10,805 nucleotides of DNA from an uncultured Prevotellaceae bacterium (GCA_905210415.1 CAJLWM010000066.1:1-10805), one strand, 5' to 3'; positions 1 to 8,084 are shown, counted from the stretch's first letter. Numbers and translations: made by a program. The notes: generated by a model from the sequence alone, not told the origin.

Positions 1-76
1 TAACAATCTTCTCAGCTGACTTGTCAACCAAGTTGTGATCGTAAGATTTTAATTTGATTCTGATTTTTTGGCTCAT
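1..76 (-). CDS. rpsJ: 30S ribosomal protein S10 (N-terminal part only)
   Basis: Only the first 25 codons are in the window; the gene runs off the left edge. The translation begins MSQKIRIKLKSYDHNLVDKS, the hallmark N-terminus of ribosomal protein S10, which sits in the 30S head and also (as NusE) joins the antitermination complex with NusB. The ATG is 19 nt downstream of the fusA stop codon on the same strand, so it is the next gene of the str operon and in Bacteroidota normally leads into the S10 ribosomal-protein cluster. No Shine-Dalgarno motif is visible; the leader is AT-rich, as usual in this phylum. The identification rests on a short but highly conserved stretch. Confidence 0.93.
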   Translation of the reverse strand, partial: MSQKIRIKLKSYDHNLVDKSAEKIV

Positions 77-95
77 ATTTTATATAATGTATATT

Positions 96-2225
96 TTATT
101 TCAACAAATCCACGCGGCCTTGGCATTCAGTCAAAACTGCTTTTGCAATTGATGTGCTCACCTCAGCATAGTGAGAGAACGACATTGTAGATGTGGCACG
201 ACCTGAAGTGATAGTACGCAATGCAGTAACATAACCAAACATTTCTGCAAGTGGAGCCTTAGCCTTAACGATGCGCGCACCGCTGCGGCTGTTTTCCATA
301 CCTTCTACTTGGCCACGGCGCTTATTCAAGTCACCGATCACGTCACCCATGCTTTCTTCTGGAGTAACTACTTCAACCTTCATGATAGGTTCGAGAAGCA
401 CTGGATGTGCTTGTTCGCATGCCTTCTTGAATGCTTGGATAGCACAGAGTTCGAATGACAATTGGTCAGAGTCAACTGGGTGGAACGAACCATCTATCAA
501 GGTAACCTTGAGTTGTTCTACTGGGAAACCAGCCAATACACCATTCTTCATTGCAGTTACAAAACCCTTTTGTACTGATGGGATGAATTCCTTAGGAATG
601 TTACCACCCTTCACTTCGTCGATAAATTGGAGACCACCTTCGAAGCCTTCGTCTACTGGTTCTACGCGAACGATGATGTCGGCAAACTTACCGCGGCCAC
701 CAGTTTGCTTCTTGAACACTTCACGAAGTTGTACTGATTGAGTAATGCTTTCCTTATATGTAACTTGAGGACGACCTTGGTTACATTCTACCTTAAACTC
801 ACGACGGAGACGGTCGATAATGATATCGAGGTGAAGCTCACCCATACCGCTAATAACTGTTTGACCAGTTTCTTCGTTAGTTTGTACAGTAAATGTTGGG
901 TCTTCTTCAGCAAGCTTTTGCAAACCTACGCCGAGACGGTCAAGGTCGCTTTGAGTCTTAGGCTCAACAGCGATACCGATCACAGGATCTGGGAAGTCCA
1001 TTGCCTCGAGCACGATAGGTGCCTTTTCGTCGCAGAGTGTATCACCAGTGCGGATATCCTTGAAACCAACACCAGCACCGATATCACCACAACCGATAGC
1101 CTCCATTGGGTTTTGCTTATTTGAGTGCATTTGGAAGAGGCGTGAGATACGTTCCTTCTTGCCCGAACGAGCATTGAGTACGTAGCTACCAGCTTCGATG
1201 CTACCAGAATAAACGCGGAAGAATACCAAACGACCTACATATGGGTCAGTAGCGATCTTAAATGCAAGAGCACACATTGGTTCTTCAAACAATGGCTTGC
1301 GAGTGATGATTTCGTCAGGGTTAGACACTGAGTGACCTTCAACGAATTCGCTATCCTCAGGGCTTGGCAAATATGCGCAAACTGCATTAAGAAGAGGTTG
1401 AACACCCTTATTCTTGAATGAGCTACCGCAAACCATAGGAACGATTTGCATCTTCAATGTAGCAGCACGAAGGGCACGCTTGATTTCTTCAACAGTGATA
1501 GTAGAAGGATCGTCGAAGTATTTTTCCATCAACGCATCGTCAAACTCAACGATGGTTTCGAGCATCTTATCGCGATAAGATTCTGCTTCTTCGAGCAAGC
1601 TTGCTGGAATTTCTTCTTCTACGCAGTCAGCACCTTGCTTTTCTTCTGGCCAATAGAGAGCCTTCATAGTCACAAGGTCAACAACACCCTTGAATGTTTC
1701 TTCAGCACCGATAGGAATTTCGATTGGGCATGGATTTGCACCAAGCACATCGTGCACCTGACGGCAAACTTCAAAGAAGTTAGCACCGCTACGGTCCATC
1801 TTGTTCACATAACCGATACGTGGAACATTATATTTGTCGGCTTGACGCCAAACGGTTTCAGACTGAGGTTCTACACCACCTACAGCGCAGAATGCAGCCA
1901 CAGCACCATCAAGCACGCGGAGTGAACGTTCTACTTCAACAGTGAAGTCAACGTGTCCCGGAGTGTCAATGAGGTTGATCTTATATTTTTTACCTTCGTA
2001 GTTCCAGAATGCTGTAGTAGCAGCAGAAGTGATAGTGATACCACGTTCTTGTTCTTGCTCCATCCAGTCCATGGTAGCAGCGCCATCATGCACCTCACCG
2101 ATTTTGTGAGTCAAACCAGTGTAAAACAGGATACGCTCAGATGTTGTAGTCTTACCGGCATCGATGTGAGCCATGATACCGATATTACGAGTCAAATTTA
2201 ATTTCTCGTCAATCTTACTTGCCAT
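96..2225 (-). CDS. fusA: Translation elongation factor G (EF-G)
   Basis: This 709-residue GTPase catalyses ribosomal translocation and, with ribosome recycling factor, subunit splitting. The length fits bacterial EF-G. All GTPase motifs are visible: P-loop AHIDAGKTT (residues 19-27), switch I RGITI (61-65), DTPGH (87-91, including the catalytic His) and NKMD (141-144). Domain II to V signatures follow, for example GMGELHLDI and the C-terminal FGYVTALRT stretch. The chosen ATG gives the usual [17 protein letters not shown] start and lies 22 nt after rpsG, with rpsJ 19 nt downstream, so it is cotranscribed in the str operon. EF-G is the target of fusidic acid. I saw no frameshift or missing motif. 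Some Bacteroidota carry a second EF-G paralogue, but the position inside rpsL-rpsG-rpsJ makes this the primary copy. Confidence 0.98.
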   Translation of the reverse strand: MASKIDEKLNLTRNIGIMAHIDAGKTTTSERILFYTGLTHKIGEVHDGAATMDWMEQEQERGITITSAATTAFWNYEGKKYKINLIDTPGHVDFTVEVERSLRVLDGAVAAFCAVGGVEPQSETVWRQADKYNVPRIGYVNKMDRSGANFFEVCRQVHDVLGANPCPIEIPIGAEETFKGVVDLVTMKALYWPEEKQGADCVEEEIPASLLEEAESYRDKMLETIVEFDDALMEKYFDDPSTITVEEIKRALRAATLKMQIVPMVCGSSFKNKGVQPLLNAVCAYLPSPEDSEFVEGHSVSNPDEIITRKPLFEEPMCALAFKIATDPYVGRLVFFRVYSGSIEAGSYVLNARSGKKERISRLFQMHSNKQNPMEAIGCGDIGAGVGFKDIRTGDTLCDEKAPIVLEAMDFPDPVIGIAVEPKTQSDLDRLGVGLQKLAEEDPTFTVQTNEETGQTVISGMGELHLDIIIDRLRREFKVECNQGRPQVTYKESITQSVQLREVFKKQTGGRGKFADIIVRVEPVDEGFEGGLQFIDEVKGGNIPKEFIPSVQKGFVTAMKNGVLAGFPVEQLKVTLIDGSFHPVDSDQLSFELCAIQAFKKACEQAHPVLLEPIMKVEVVTPEESMGDVIGDLNKRRGQVEGMENSRSGARIVKAKAPLAEMFGYVTALRTITSGRATSTMSFSHYAEVSTSIAKAVLTECQGRVDLLK

Positions 2226-2247
2226 ATTGCTTATTCTTTTTAATCAA

Positions 2248-2724
2248 TTAGAATCTAAAGTGAGCGAATGCGCGGTTAGCCTCAGCCATACGGTGCATAT
2301 CTTCTTTTCTCTTGAATGCGCCGCCTTGCTCATTGTAAGCGTCCATGATTTCAGCAGCGAGCTTGTCTGCCATGGTCTTACCACCACGTTTGCGAGCGAA
2401 AATGATTAGATTTTTCATTGATATAGACTCCTTGCGGTCAGGACGGATTTCAGTAGGAACTTGGAATGTTGCACCACCGATACGACGAGATTTCACTTCG
2501 ACCTGAGGGGTTACGTTTTCAAGCGCTTTTTTCCAGATATCAAGCGCAGGCTTTTCTTCATTCTTCATCTTGTTACCAACGATGTCGAGAGCAGAATAGA
2601 AAATTGTGTATGATGTATTCTTCTTGCCATCATACATAAGGTGATTAACGAATTTAGAAACTCTTACATCACCGTAAACTGGATCAGGAAGGATGATCCT
2701 TTTCTTTGGCTTAGCCTTTCTCAT
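2248..2724 (-). CDS. rpsG: 30S ribosomal protein S7
   Basis: This 158-residue primary 16S rRNA-binding protein nucleates assembly of the 30S head and lies near the E-site exit channel. The sequence carries the S7 signature: a basic N-terminus (MRKAKPKKR), [20 protein letters not shown], the [11 protein letters not shown] beta-hairpin, and the C-terminal [20 protein letters not shown] and [15 protein letters not shown] segments. The length is typical of the family. It follows rpsL after a 170-nt spacer and precedes fusA by 22 nt. In enterobacteria S7 autoregulates its operon translationally through the S12-S7 spacer. The spacer here is also unusually long for the operon, but I cannot show that it binds S7. 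Confidence 0.97.
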   Translation of the reverse strand: MRKAKPKKRIILPDPVYGDVRVSKFVNHLMYDGKKNTSYTIFYSALDIVGNKMKNEEKPALDIWKKALENVTPQVEVKSRRIGGATFQVPTEIRPDRKESISMKNLIIFARKRGGKTMADKLAAEIMDAYNEQGGAFKRKEDMHRMAEANRAFAHFRF

Positions 2725-2894
2725 TTTAATAAAAAAGTTGTAGTTTTAGTCCGCTTGGTTGTTTGCTTCTTTTGTTCTTCAACGGCGCTCGCTTGCGCCA
2801 TTTACTCAACCTGATTTTAAATCAATCCAATAAAACCAAAAACTAAGTTTAAAATAAATTTTGTTTTTGTTTAGTAACTTGAAAAGTGCGAGAA
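2725..2894 (-). other. Long rpsL-rpsG intercistronic spacer
   Basis: This 170-nt noncoding stretch lies between the S12 stop and the S7 start, far longer than the roughly 20-nt gaps elsewhere in the operon. It is AT-rich apart from a small GC hairpin: GGCGC (2784-2788) and GCGCC (2795-2799) around a 6-nt loop. I found no TAnnTTTG promoter on the minus strand inside it, and no open reading frame of note. In Escherichia coli the equivalent spacer is the S7 translational-feedback site. Whether this one acts alike is inference only. Confidence 0.4.
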
Positions 2895-3278
2895 TTACTT
2901 CTTAGCAGCCTTTGGACGCTTAGCTCCGTACTTAGAGCGACGTTGAGTACGTCCTGCAACACCGGCTGTATCAAGAGTACCGCGTACGATGTGGTATCTT
3001 ACACCTGGAAGGTCCTTAACACGACCACCACGAACCATTACGATTGAGTGTTCTTGCAAGTTGTGTCCTTCTCCTGGAATATAAGAGTTCACTTCTTTGC
3101 CGTTGGTTAATCTCACACGAGCCACCTTACGCATTGCAGAGTTTGGCTTCTTTGGAGTGGTTGTGTAAACACGAACGCACACACCACGACGTTGTGGGCA
3201 TGAATCCAAAGCAGGCGATTTACTCTTGTCTTCCAAAGATACTCGGCCTTTTCTTACTAATTGCTGAATTGTAGGCAT
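2895..3278 (-). CDS. rpsL: 30S ribosomal protein S12
   Basis: This 127-residue protein lies at the decoding centre and the streptomycin-binding site of the 30S subunit. The sequence has the classic S12 blocks: [12 protein letters not shown] at the start, [46 protein letters not shown] and [15 protein letters not shown]. The ATG at 3278 is chosen because [12 protein letters not shown] is the family N-terminus; an in-frame upstream Met at 3341 would add 21 lysine- and asparagine-rich residues with no family support. Lysines 43 and 88, whose substitutions commonly give streptomycin resistance, are wild type. It is the first gene of the str operon, with a good promoter about 135 nt upstream. The leader just before the ATG has no Shine-Dalgarno motif. 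Confidence 0.97.
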   Translation of the reverse strand: MPTIQQLVRKGRVSLEDKSKSPALDSCPQRRGVCVRVYTTTPKKPNSAMRKVARVRLTNGKEVNSYIPGEGHNLQEHSIVMVRGGRVKDLPGVRYHIVRGTLDTAGVAGRTQRRSKYGAKRPKAAKK

Positions 3279-3396
3279 CTTAGTTCTGTTTTTGCTTTTA
3301 AAATTGTTAAACTTTATATTATCTTTTCGTTGTTTTAGCACCGCAAATCACACCACAATCCACACTAAATCAGTGACTTAGTTTTGGTTCGGGCGT

Positions 3397-3415
3397 ACTT
3401 TTGGCACTCAAAAGT
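3397..3415 (-). promoter_or_regulatory. Perfect inverted repeat at the predicted str-operon start site
   Basis: ACTTTTG (3397-3403) and CAAAAGT (3409-3415) are exact inverted arms around a 5-nt centre. The predicted transcription start (about 3413) falls at its upstream edge. It would therefore be either a stem-loop at the extreme 5' end of the S12 mRNA, which might stabilise the transcript, or an operator overlapping +1. Seen directly: the repeat and its position. The role is inference. Confidence 0.4.
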
Positions 3416-3419
3416 GATG

Positions 3420-3451
3420 CAAAGTTACTAACTAATTCGCTAATTACCAAA
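3420..3451 (-). promoter_or_regulatory. Promoter of the str operon (rpsL-rpsG-fusA-rpsJ)
   Basis: Read on the minus strand, TAACTTTG (3420-3427) matches the Bacteroidota -7 consensus TAnnTTTG exactly. A TTTG -33 element (3448-3451) lies 20 nt upstream, the preferred spacing for the primary sigma factor of this phylum. The start site is predicted near 3413, giving a leader of about 135 nt before the rpsL ATG. The promoter is well placed for the ribosomal-protein operon and nothing else on this strand competes. Confidence 0.8.
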
Positions 3452-3700
3452 TGTTTCACTACCCAAAAATAGCCCTCAAGCACCTCAGAAACGCACTTTT
3501 TTGCCCCACACCTTATTTATAAGCACTCCTAAAGCACATTACGAGCCTTCAAATCTTTATTGTCTTAACTTTATTTCACATTTGTTAGTTTTATTTATCT
3601 TACAATTTCTTTACACCCACAAAAATCGCCCGATTTCACCACCACAGCCTCATTCAATGATTTTAGCACTACTCTCCCTCCATTTTCAATAATATTTTGT

Positions 3701-3708
3701 TACTTTTG
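3701..3708 (+). promoter_or_regulatory. Probable -7 promoter element of the glmU-like gene
   Basis: TACTTTTG matches TAnnTTTG exactly and lies 82 nt before the ATG at 3791, implying a leader of roughly 75 nt. No TTTG is present at the expected -33 distance (the sequence there is CT-rich), so the promoter is half-supported. The leader contains a possible long-range pairing, GGCGCA (3728-3733) with TGCGCC (3766-3771), and two AACGCAAA copies 11 nt apart (3740-3747 and 3751-3758) of unknown meaning. Confidence 0.5.
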
Positions 3709-3790
3709 TAGCATCATATAAAATACAGGCGCACCGATCAACGCAAAAAAAACGCAAACCACCGATGCGCCACAAAAACGATTCACGACT

Positions 3791-5008
3791 ATGAAGAATA
3801 TTGTATTATACGACGAAAAAGAAGTTCGCGACAATCTTCTGCCACTCACCTACACTCGCCCCGTGAGCCTCACACGCATTGGCATCAACACCATCTGCGA
3901 GAAGTGGCAACGCCTTTTGGGCGACGACGCAACGATTTCCTACATCACCCCCGAATATCTGCAGGGCAAATATCCAGCAGTGGTCACTGACGACAACATC
4001 TTCATCGCTTCGCACATCCTACCAAACGAGATGCTGGCGCAGCACATATTAGAGCTCAACCTGGGCGAAGCGCTCTGCTACAACGACTCTGGCGCGGGCA
4101 AGAAATCGGTCATCGCATTCAGGTGCTCAAAGTCGGGCTACAAAGATCGTAACATCGCCCCAACCGTGGTGCTCGACCAATGCCCCGACCACATATATAA
4201 TATATACGACGTGTTTATGAAAAACGGCGAACAGATGCTGGCCGACTACAAAGCCATCACTAAAGGACGCCGCTCTCAACCAATCAGCGTCACCAACACC
4301 ATCATCGGCAACCCAACCTTCGACGACGGCACTTCTAAGATTTTCATTGAAGAAGGCGCAAGCGTGGAAGGCACGTTCCTCAACGTGAACAACGGCCCTA
4401 TCTACATCGGACGCAACTCCGAAATCATGGAGGGCTCATGCATACGCGCGCCTTTTGCCGCATGCAACGACTCGCACGTCAATATGGGCACAAAAATCTA
4501 CGGCGCTACCACCATCGGTCCGTTCTGCAAAGTGGGCGGTGAACTCAACAACGTGGTGATGCTCGGATATAGCAACAAGGCCCACGACGGATTCCTCGGC
4601 AACGCCGTCATCGGCGAATGGTGCAATATAGGCGCTGGCACCTCGGCATCAAACCTCAAGAACGACTACACCGAAATCAAGCTATGGAACTACCCCACCA
4701 CCCGCTTCCTGCGCACTGGCCTGCAATTCTGCGGCTTGATAATGGGCGACCACACCAAGGTGGGCGTCAACTGCATGCTCAACACCGCCACCGTGCTTGG
4801 CGTGGGTGTAAACATTCACGGTTCGGGCTTCCCAAGAGCATTCGTGCCATCGTTCTCTGAAGGCTCCACCGCGGGCTTCACCGACGTGTCGCTCATGAAA
4901 TTCTTCCAGATAGCCGAGCGAGTTATGGCACGCCGAGGAAAAACGCTCACCGACAACGACCGCGACATCTTCACGCACATCTACAATCAAGCCGACACTT
5001 ACAAGTAA
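3791..5008 (+). CDS. GlmU-like sugar nucleotidyltransferase/acyltransferase, Bacteroidota type
   Basis: This 405-residue cytosolic protein resembles the alternative GlmU family of Bacteroidota, thought to supply UDP-N-acetylglucosamine for peptidoglycan and lipid A. Residues 1 to about 165 form a nucleotidyltransferase-like region (VLYDEKEVRDNLLPLTYTRP). It lacks the canonical GxGTxMxxxxPK nucleotide-binding signature of classical GlmU. Residues about 168-350 show the hexapeptide repeats of a left-handed beta-helix (IFIEEGASVEG, IYIGRNSEIMEG). The acetyltransferase core is recognisable: NKAHDGFLGNAVIG with a His (265) in the position of the GlmU catalytic His, then NIGAGT (279-284). The tail (365-405) is helical. 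The gene stands alone, with its own promoter and a strong terminator, convergent to nrdG. Acetyltransferase activity is plausible from the motifs; uridylyltransferase activity is inferred only from the family. Confidence 0.85.
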   Translation: MKNIVLYDEKEVRDNLLPLTYTRPVSLTRIGINTICEKWQRLLGDDATISYITPEYLQGKYPAVVTDDNIFIASHILPNEMLAQHILELNLGEALCYNDSGAGKKSVIAFRCSKSGYKDRNIAPTVVLDQCPDHIYNIYDVFMKNGEQMLADYKAITKGRRSQPISVTNTIIGNPTFDDGTSKIFIEEGASVEGTFLNVNNGPIYIGRNSEIMEGSCIRAPFAACNDSHVNMGTKIYGATTIGPFCKVGGELNNVVMLGYSNKAHDGFLGNAVIGEWCNIGAGTSASNLKNDYTEIKLWNYPTTRFLRTGLQFCGLIMGDHTKVGVNCMLNTATVLGVGVNIHGSGFPRAFVPSFSEGSTAGFTDVSLMKFFQIAERVMARRGKTLTDNDRDIFTHIYNQADTYK

Positions 5009-5036
5009 TCCCACCCATTCAACCCCTATAACGCTA

Positions 5037-5078
5037 CTGACCGCCAATGCTCGATTCATCATCAGCATTGGCGGTCAG
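5037..5078. terminator. Bidirectional hairpin terminator between convergent genes
   Basis: CTGACCGCCAATGCT (5037-5051) and AGCATTGGCGGTCAG (5064-5078) form a perfect 15-bp stem with a 12-nt loop. It sits in the 103-nt gap between the ends of the convergent glmU-like and nrdG genes. Neither side has a long T tract (plus-strand continuation CCTATTTC), so it is a strong hairpin but not a textbook intrinsic terminator. Its position makes a shared terminator the best reading. Confidence 0.75.
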
Positions 5079-5111
5079 CCTATTTCAGAAAGCACGCTTT
5101 TCGTCGCGCAC

Positions 5112-5606
5112 CTACATATATCGTTCCATCAAGACGGTCTTACCGGTAAGCAGCGACTGCTTCACGTCGATGATGCGTTGATTGCCGCTACCCCTGAAGC
5201 GCAGCGATATATCGCGCCCAGCAAGCACAAAAGGCCCGTCGACAAGCACGTCAATCGTTTCGAGCAAGCATCGGAAATCAGCCTTCATCACGATATCCTC
5301 AAACACAAAGCCGGTGTAGCACCAGATGGTCTTACCCAACTCCGCCTTGATTCGTCGCGCCAATCGCGCCACTTCGGCCGCACGATACATCGGGTCGCCG
5401 CCGCTGAAGGTAACATCGAAATCATCTTCTCGCAATATCGCCATCACCTCATCATCGCTCATCTCCTTGCCGCCGTTCATATCCCACGACTGCGGATTAT
5501 GACACCCCTCGCACGCGTGATGACAGCCAGCAAAGTAAATTGAGTCGCGCAACCCCGGTCCGTCAACCGATGTGCCTCTTGCTATATCCAATACTCTTAG
5601 AGCCAT
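5112..5606 (-). CDS. nrdG: Anaerobic ribonucleotide reductase activating protein (radical SAM)
   Basis: NrdG is the radical-SAM activase that reduces S-adenosylmethionine and places the glycyl radical on NrdD, needed for dNTP synthesis without oxygen. This 164-residue protein has the family length and pattern: DGPGLRDSIYFAGC leading into the cluster motif Cys28-x3-Cys32-x2-Cys35 (CHHACEGC), the following HNPQSWD, the SAM-binding FSGGDP stretch (about residues 90-95), and the C-terminal FRGSGNQRIIDV segment. The ATG at 5606 gives the normal short N-terminus. It lies 26 nt downstream of nrdD on the same strand and is surely cotranscribed. It acts in the cytosol with NrdD. No anomaly was seen. 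Confidence 0.96.
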   Translation of the reverse strand: MALRVLDIARGTSVDGPGLRDSIYFAGCHHACEGCHNPQSWDMNGGKEMSDDEVMAILREDDFDVTFSGGDPMYRAAEVARLARRIKAELGKTIWCYTGFVFEDIVMKADFRCLLETIDVLVDGPFVLAGRDISLRFRGSGNQRIIDVKQSLLTGKTVLMERYM

Positions 5607-5632
5607 AATCTTTTATTAACGCTTTTTCTCTA

Positions 5633-7840
5633 TTACTTGTGCACCACACGGTCGCGAAGCTCTGCCAACTTAGCCGAATTCCAACGATCGGTTGTACCCA
5701 CCAGATATCCAGTGATGCGCTGCAGCTTATCTATCGCAGTGCTGCCGCACTTTGGACATTCCTTCAGATCTTCTTGCGAATCTTCATATCCGCACACCAT
5801 GCAGCGGTTGCGATTGTGGTTCACCGAGCCGTAGCCGATGTTATACTTGTCCATCAAATCCACAATCTGCATTACAGCTTCAGGATTGTGAGTAGCGTCG
5901 CCGTCAATCTCAACATAGAAGATGTGTCCACCGCGAGTCATTTCGTGATATGGAGCCTCAACCTCAGCCTTATGGCGTGGGCTGCAGTGGTAATATACAG
6001 GCACGTGATTTGAGTTGGTATAGTATTCCTTGTCTGTCACACCTGGTATCACGCCAAATTTCTTGCGGTCGCCCTTAGTGAAGCGTCCCGACAAACCTTC
6101 GGCTGGAGTGGCAAGAATACTGAAATTGTGCTGATAGCGCTCAGAGAAATCATTGGCGCGATCGCGCATATACGACACAATCTTCAAACCCAACTCTTGA
6201 GCCTCTTCGCTTTCGCCATGATGCTTGCCAACAAGGGCAATCAAACATTCTGCCAAACCGATAAAGCCGATACCAAGCGTACCCTGGTTGATAACCGATT
6301 GAATGGTATCGTTGCGATCAAGACCCGCAGCCCCATTCCACAACTTCGACATCACGAGAGGGAATTGCTTCACAAGCGCAGTCTTTTGGAATTCATAGCG
6401 GTCGCACAATTGATGTGCTGTCACTTCCAACATATTATCCAACTTAGCGAAGAACATATCGATGCGTTGATCTTTATCCTCGATGTCCATACATTCAATC
6501 GCCAATCTCACGATATTGATTGTAGAGAACGACAAGTTGCCACGACCTACCGATGTCTTTTCGCCAAAGCGGTTTTCAAACACACGAGTGCGGCAACCCA
6601 TAGTAGCCAACTCATATTTGTAGCGTTCTGGATCGTCGGCACGCCACTTCTCATTATAGTTATATGTGGCATCGAGATTCACGAAGTTTGGGAAGAAACG
6701 GCGAGCAGTCACCTTGCAAGCATATTGATAGAGGTCGTAGTTGCGGTCTTCTGGCAAATAGCTCACACCGCGCTTCTTCTTCCATATCTGTATAGGGAAG
6801 ATGGCTGTTGCGCCATTACCTACACCTTCGTAGGTCGACTTCAGCAACTCGCGAATGATACATCTGCCTTCAGCCGATGTGTCGGTACCATAGTTGATAG
6901 AGCTAAACACCACCTGATTGCCGCCACGAGAGTGGATAGTGTTCATATTGTGAATAAACGCCTCCATCGATTGGTGCACGCGTGCCACAGTGCGATTGAT
7001 GGCGTGCTGCTTTGCGCGAGCCTCGCCTTGAAGTCCGTCAAGCGGTCTTGAGATATAATCGTCAATATCGCAGTGATAGAGGTTTGTATGGTCTTCGCCG
7101 TCAAACTTCTCAACGTTCTTCACCTCTTCGATATACGACAAGCGCACATAAGGAGCCAAATAGAAGTCAAACGCTGGGATGGCTTGACCACCGTGCATCT
7201 CGTTTTGCGCAGTTTCAAGCGAAATACATGCTATCACACTGGCAGTCTCGATGCGCTTTGCCGGGCGCGATTCGCCATGACCTGCAGTGAAGCCATATTT
7301 CAAGATGTTGTCAAGCGGGTGTTGCACACAAGTAAGACTCTTTGTAGGATAATAGTCCTTATCGTGCACGTGCAGATAGTTGCCGCGAACTGCCTCTTTA
7401 GCCTCTGGCGAGAGCAGATAGTCGTCAACAAACTTCTTCGTTGTCTCGCTGGCGAATTTCATAATCATGCCGGCAGGGCTGTCAGCATTCATATTGGCGT
7501 TTTCGCGCGTTACATCGTTATTCTTAGCATTGATGATTTCCAAGAACACGTCGCGAGTCTTGGCATTACGGGCAATGCGGCGTTGATCGCGGTATGCAAT
7601 ATATTTTTTTGCCACTTCCTTGCGCGAGCTCTTCATCAACTCGTCTTCCACCATGTCTTGGATTTGCTCCACTTCCATGTTTTCCTTACCCTTTGCGGTA
7701 ATGCGGTCAACGATGCGCATTATCAGGCTCTCGTCCTCGCCTCTTTCTGTTTGGAGCATGGCCTTACGAATAGCGGCCTTAACCTTCTCTTCGTTATAGC
7801 CCACAATTCGCCCATCTCGCTTTACAACGGTCTGTATCAT
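5633..7840 (-). CDS. nrdD: Anaerobic (class III) ribonucleoside-triphosphate reductase
   Basis: This 735-residue glycyl-radical enzyme reduces ribonucleoside triphosphates to deoxy forms under anaerobiosis. Residues about 3-92 form the ATP-cone allosteric domain (VVKRDGRIVGYNEEKVKAAI). The catalytic barrel follows, with conserved segments HVHDKDYYPTKSLTC (Cys171) and MGCRTRV (Cys416), the latter the likely thiyl-radical cysteine. Near the C-terminus is the four-cysteine zinc site (Cys680, 683, 695, 698). The glycyl-radical motif RITGYLVG follows, with the radical probably on Gly711, 24 residues before the end. Length and domain order are typical. The ATG at 7840 gives the standard MIQTVVKRDG start. 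nrdG follows after 26 nt. A promoter and leader hairpin precede it, and further upstream lies a repeated palindromic motif that may control it. Confidence 0.97.
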   Translation of the reverse strand: MIQTVVKRDGRIVGYNEEKVKAAIRKAMLQTERGEDESLIMRIVDRITAKGKENMEVEQIQDMVEDELMKSSRKEVAKKYIAYRDQRRIARNAKTRDVFLEIINAKNNDVTRENANMNADSPAGMIMKFASETTKKFVDDYLLSPEAKEAVRGNYLHVHDKDYYPTKSLTCVQHPLDNILKYGFTAGHGESRPAKRIETASVIACISLETAQNEMHGGQAIPAFDFYLAPYVRLSYIEEVKNVEKFDGEDHTNLYHCDIDDYISRPLDGLQGEARAKQHAINRTVARVHQSMEAFIHNMNTIHSRGGNQVVFSSINYGTDTSAEGRCIIRELLKSTYEGVGNGATAIFPIQIWKKKRGVSYLPEDRNYDLYQYACKVTARRFFPNFVNLDATYNYNEKWRADDPERYKYELATMGCRTRVFENRFGEKTSVGRGNLSFSTINIVRLAIECMDIEDKDQRIDMFFAKLDNMLEVTAHQLCDRYEFQKTALVKQFPLVMSKLWNGAAGLDRNDTIQSVINQGTLGIGFIGLAECLIALVGKHHGESEEAQELGLKIVSYMRDRANDFSERYQHNFSILATPAEGLSGRFTKGDRKKFGVIPGVTDKEYYTNSNHVPVYYHCSPRHKAEVEAPYHEMTRGGHIFYVEIDGDATHNPEAVMQIVDLMDKYNIGYGSVNHNRNRCMVCGYEDSQEDLKECPKCGSTAIDKLQRITGYLVGTTDRWNSAKLAELRDRVVHK

Positions 7841-7886
7841 TTGCTTATAATTTTTTATTGTTTACGATTGTTATTAAGTATGTAGC

Positions 7887-7910
7887 ATAGCCCATTTTTT
7901 CGACGGCTAT
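7887..7910 (-). promoter_or_regulatory. Leader hairpin in the nrdDG 5' untranslated region
   Basis: ATAGCC (7887-7892) and GGCTAT (7905-7910) are exact inverted arms around a 12-nt loop. They lie within the roughly 85-nt untranslated leader predicted for nrdD, about 47 nt before the ATG. It is a modest stem, so it may be structural or chance. I do not recognise a riboswitch class. Confidence 0.3.
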
Positions 7911-7932
7911 TTTCTAACCAACTTTCAGAATA

Positions 7933-7964
7933 CAAAACTATCTAATCATTACGACTTACGCAAT
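7933..7964 (-). promoter_or_regulatory. Probable promoter of the nrdD-nrdG operon
   Basis: On the minus strand TAGTTTTG (7933-7940) matches the -7 consensus TAnnTTTG exactly. ATTG (7961-7964) lies 20 nt upstream at the -33 position and matches TTTG in three of four bases. Transcription would start near 7926, giving a leader of about 85 nt. No better match lies closer to the gene. Confidence 0.6.
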
Positions 7965-7997
7965 ACTTTCTCTAAAAATTTTCTCACAAAATTTTCG

Positions 7998-8015
7998 TTT
8001 TGGAAAACTTTCCAA
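7998..8015. repeat. Repeated motif copy 1 with palindrome upstream of nrdD
   Basis: TTTTGGAAAACTTT (7998-8011) is the first of two identical 14-nt copies. Here it extends into a palindrome, TTGGAAA-AC-TTTCCAA (8000-8015). It lies about 70-90 nt upstream of the predicted nrdD start site, a fitting place for an activator or repressor site. I do not recognise it as a known NrdR, Rex or FNR-type consensus. Confidence 0.45.
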
Positions 8016-8061
8016 CCTTTTAAAATTTTTACCTCCCTATTTATCAAGACTTTAAAAAAAT

Positions 8062-8084
8062 TTTTGGAAAACTTTTAAAAAGTT
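8062..8084. repeat. Repeated motif copy 2 with palindrome upstream of nrdD
   Basis: TTTTGGAAAACTTT (8062-8075) repeats copy 1 exactly, with starts 64 bp apart (about six helical turns). Its right half overlaps another perfect inverted repeat, AACTTTT-A-AAAAGTT (8070-8084). The region is so A/T-rich that short repeats are more likely by chance, but 14 identical bases including GG and C are notable. Confidence 0.45.

Larger units (their letters stand above)
3279..3790. other. Divergent intergenic region between rpsL and the glmU-like gene
   Basis: This 512-nt noncoding region separates the minus-strand str operon from the plus-strand glmU-like gene. It holds the str promoter and leader on the left and a plus-strand -7 element near 3701 on the right. 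The middle (about 3455-3690) is AT-rich and pyrimidine-rich on the plus strand. A 63-codon plus-strand frame there (3501-3692) has low-complexity, uncharacteristic composition and no recognisable motif, so I treat it as chance. I see no tRNA, small-RNA scaffold or repeat array. Confidence 0.6.

Noticed and set aside
2895..3278. Streptomycin-resistance substitutions in S12
   Set aside because: Lys43 and Lys88 and their neighbourhoods are wild type.
3279..3341. Upstream N-terminal extension of S12
   Set aside because: The extra 21 residues do not belong to the S12 family and the sequence is ordinary A-rich leader.
3501..3692. Small plus-strand open frame of 63 codons upstream of the glmU-like gene
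   Set aside because: No promoter or motif, and its end lies just upstream of the -7 element for the real gene; the composition looks like chance in noncoding DNA.
6128..7051. Long plus-strand open frame (307 codons) opposite nrdD
   Set aside because: It is fully antisense to the strongly supported nrdD coding sequence and has no recognisable domain; long opposite-strand frames are common over GC-biased codons.
7073..7885. Plus-strand open frame (270 codons) opposite the nrdD 5' half
   Set aside because: Antisense shadow of nrdD with atypical His/Cys/Leu-rich composition and no family resemblance.
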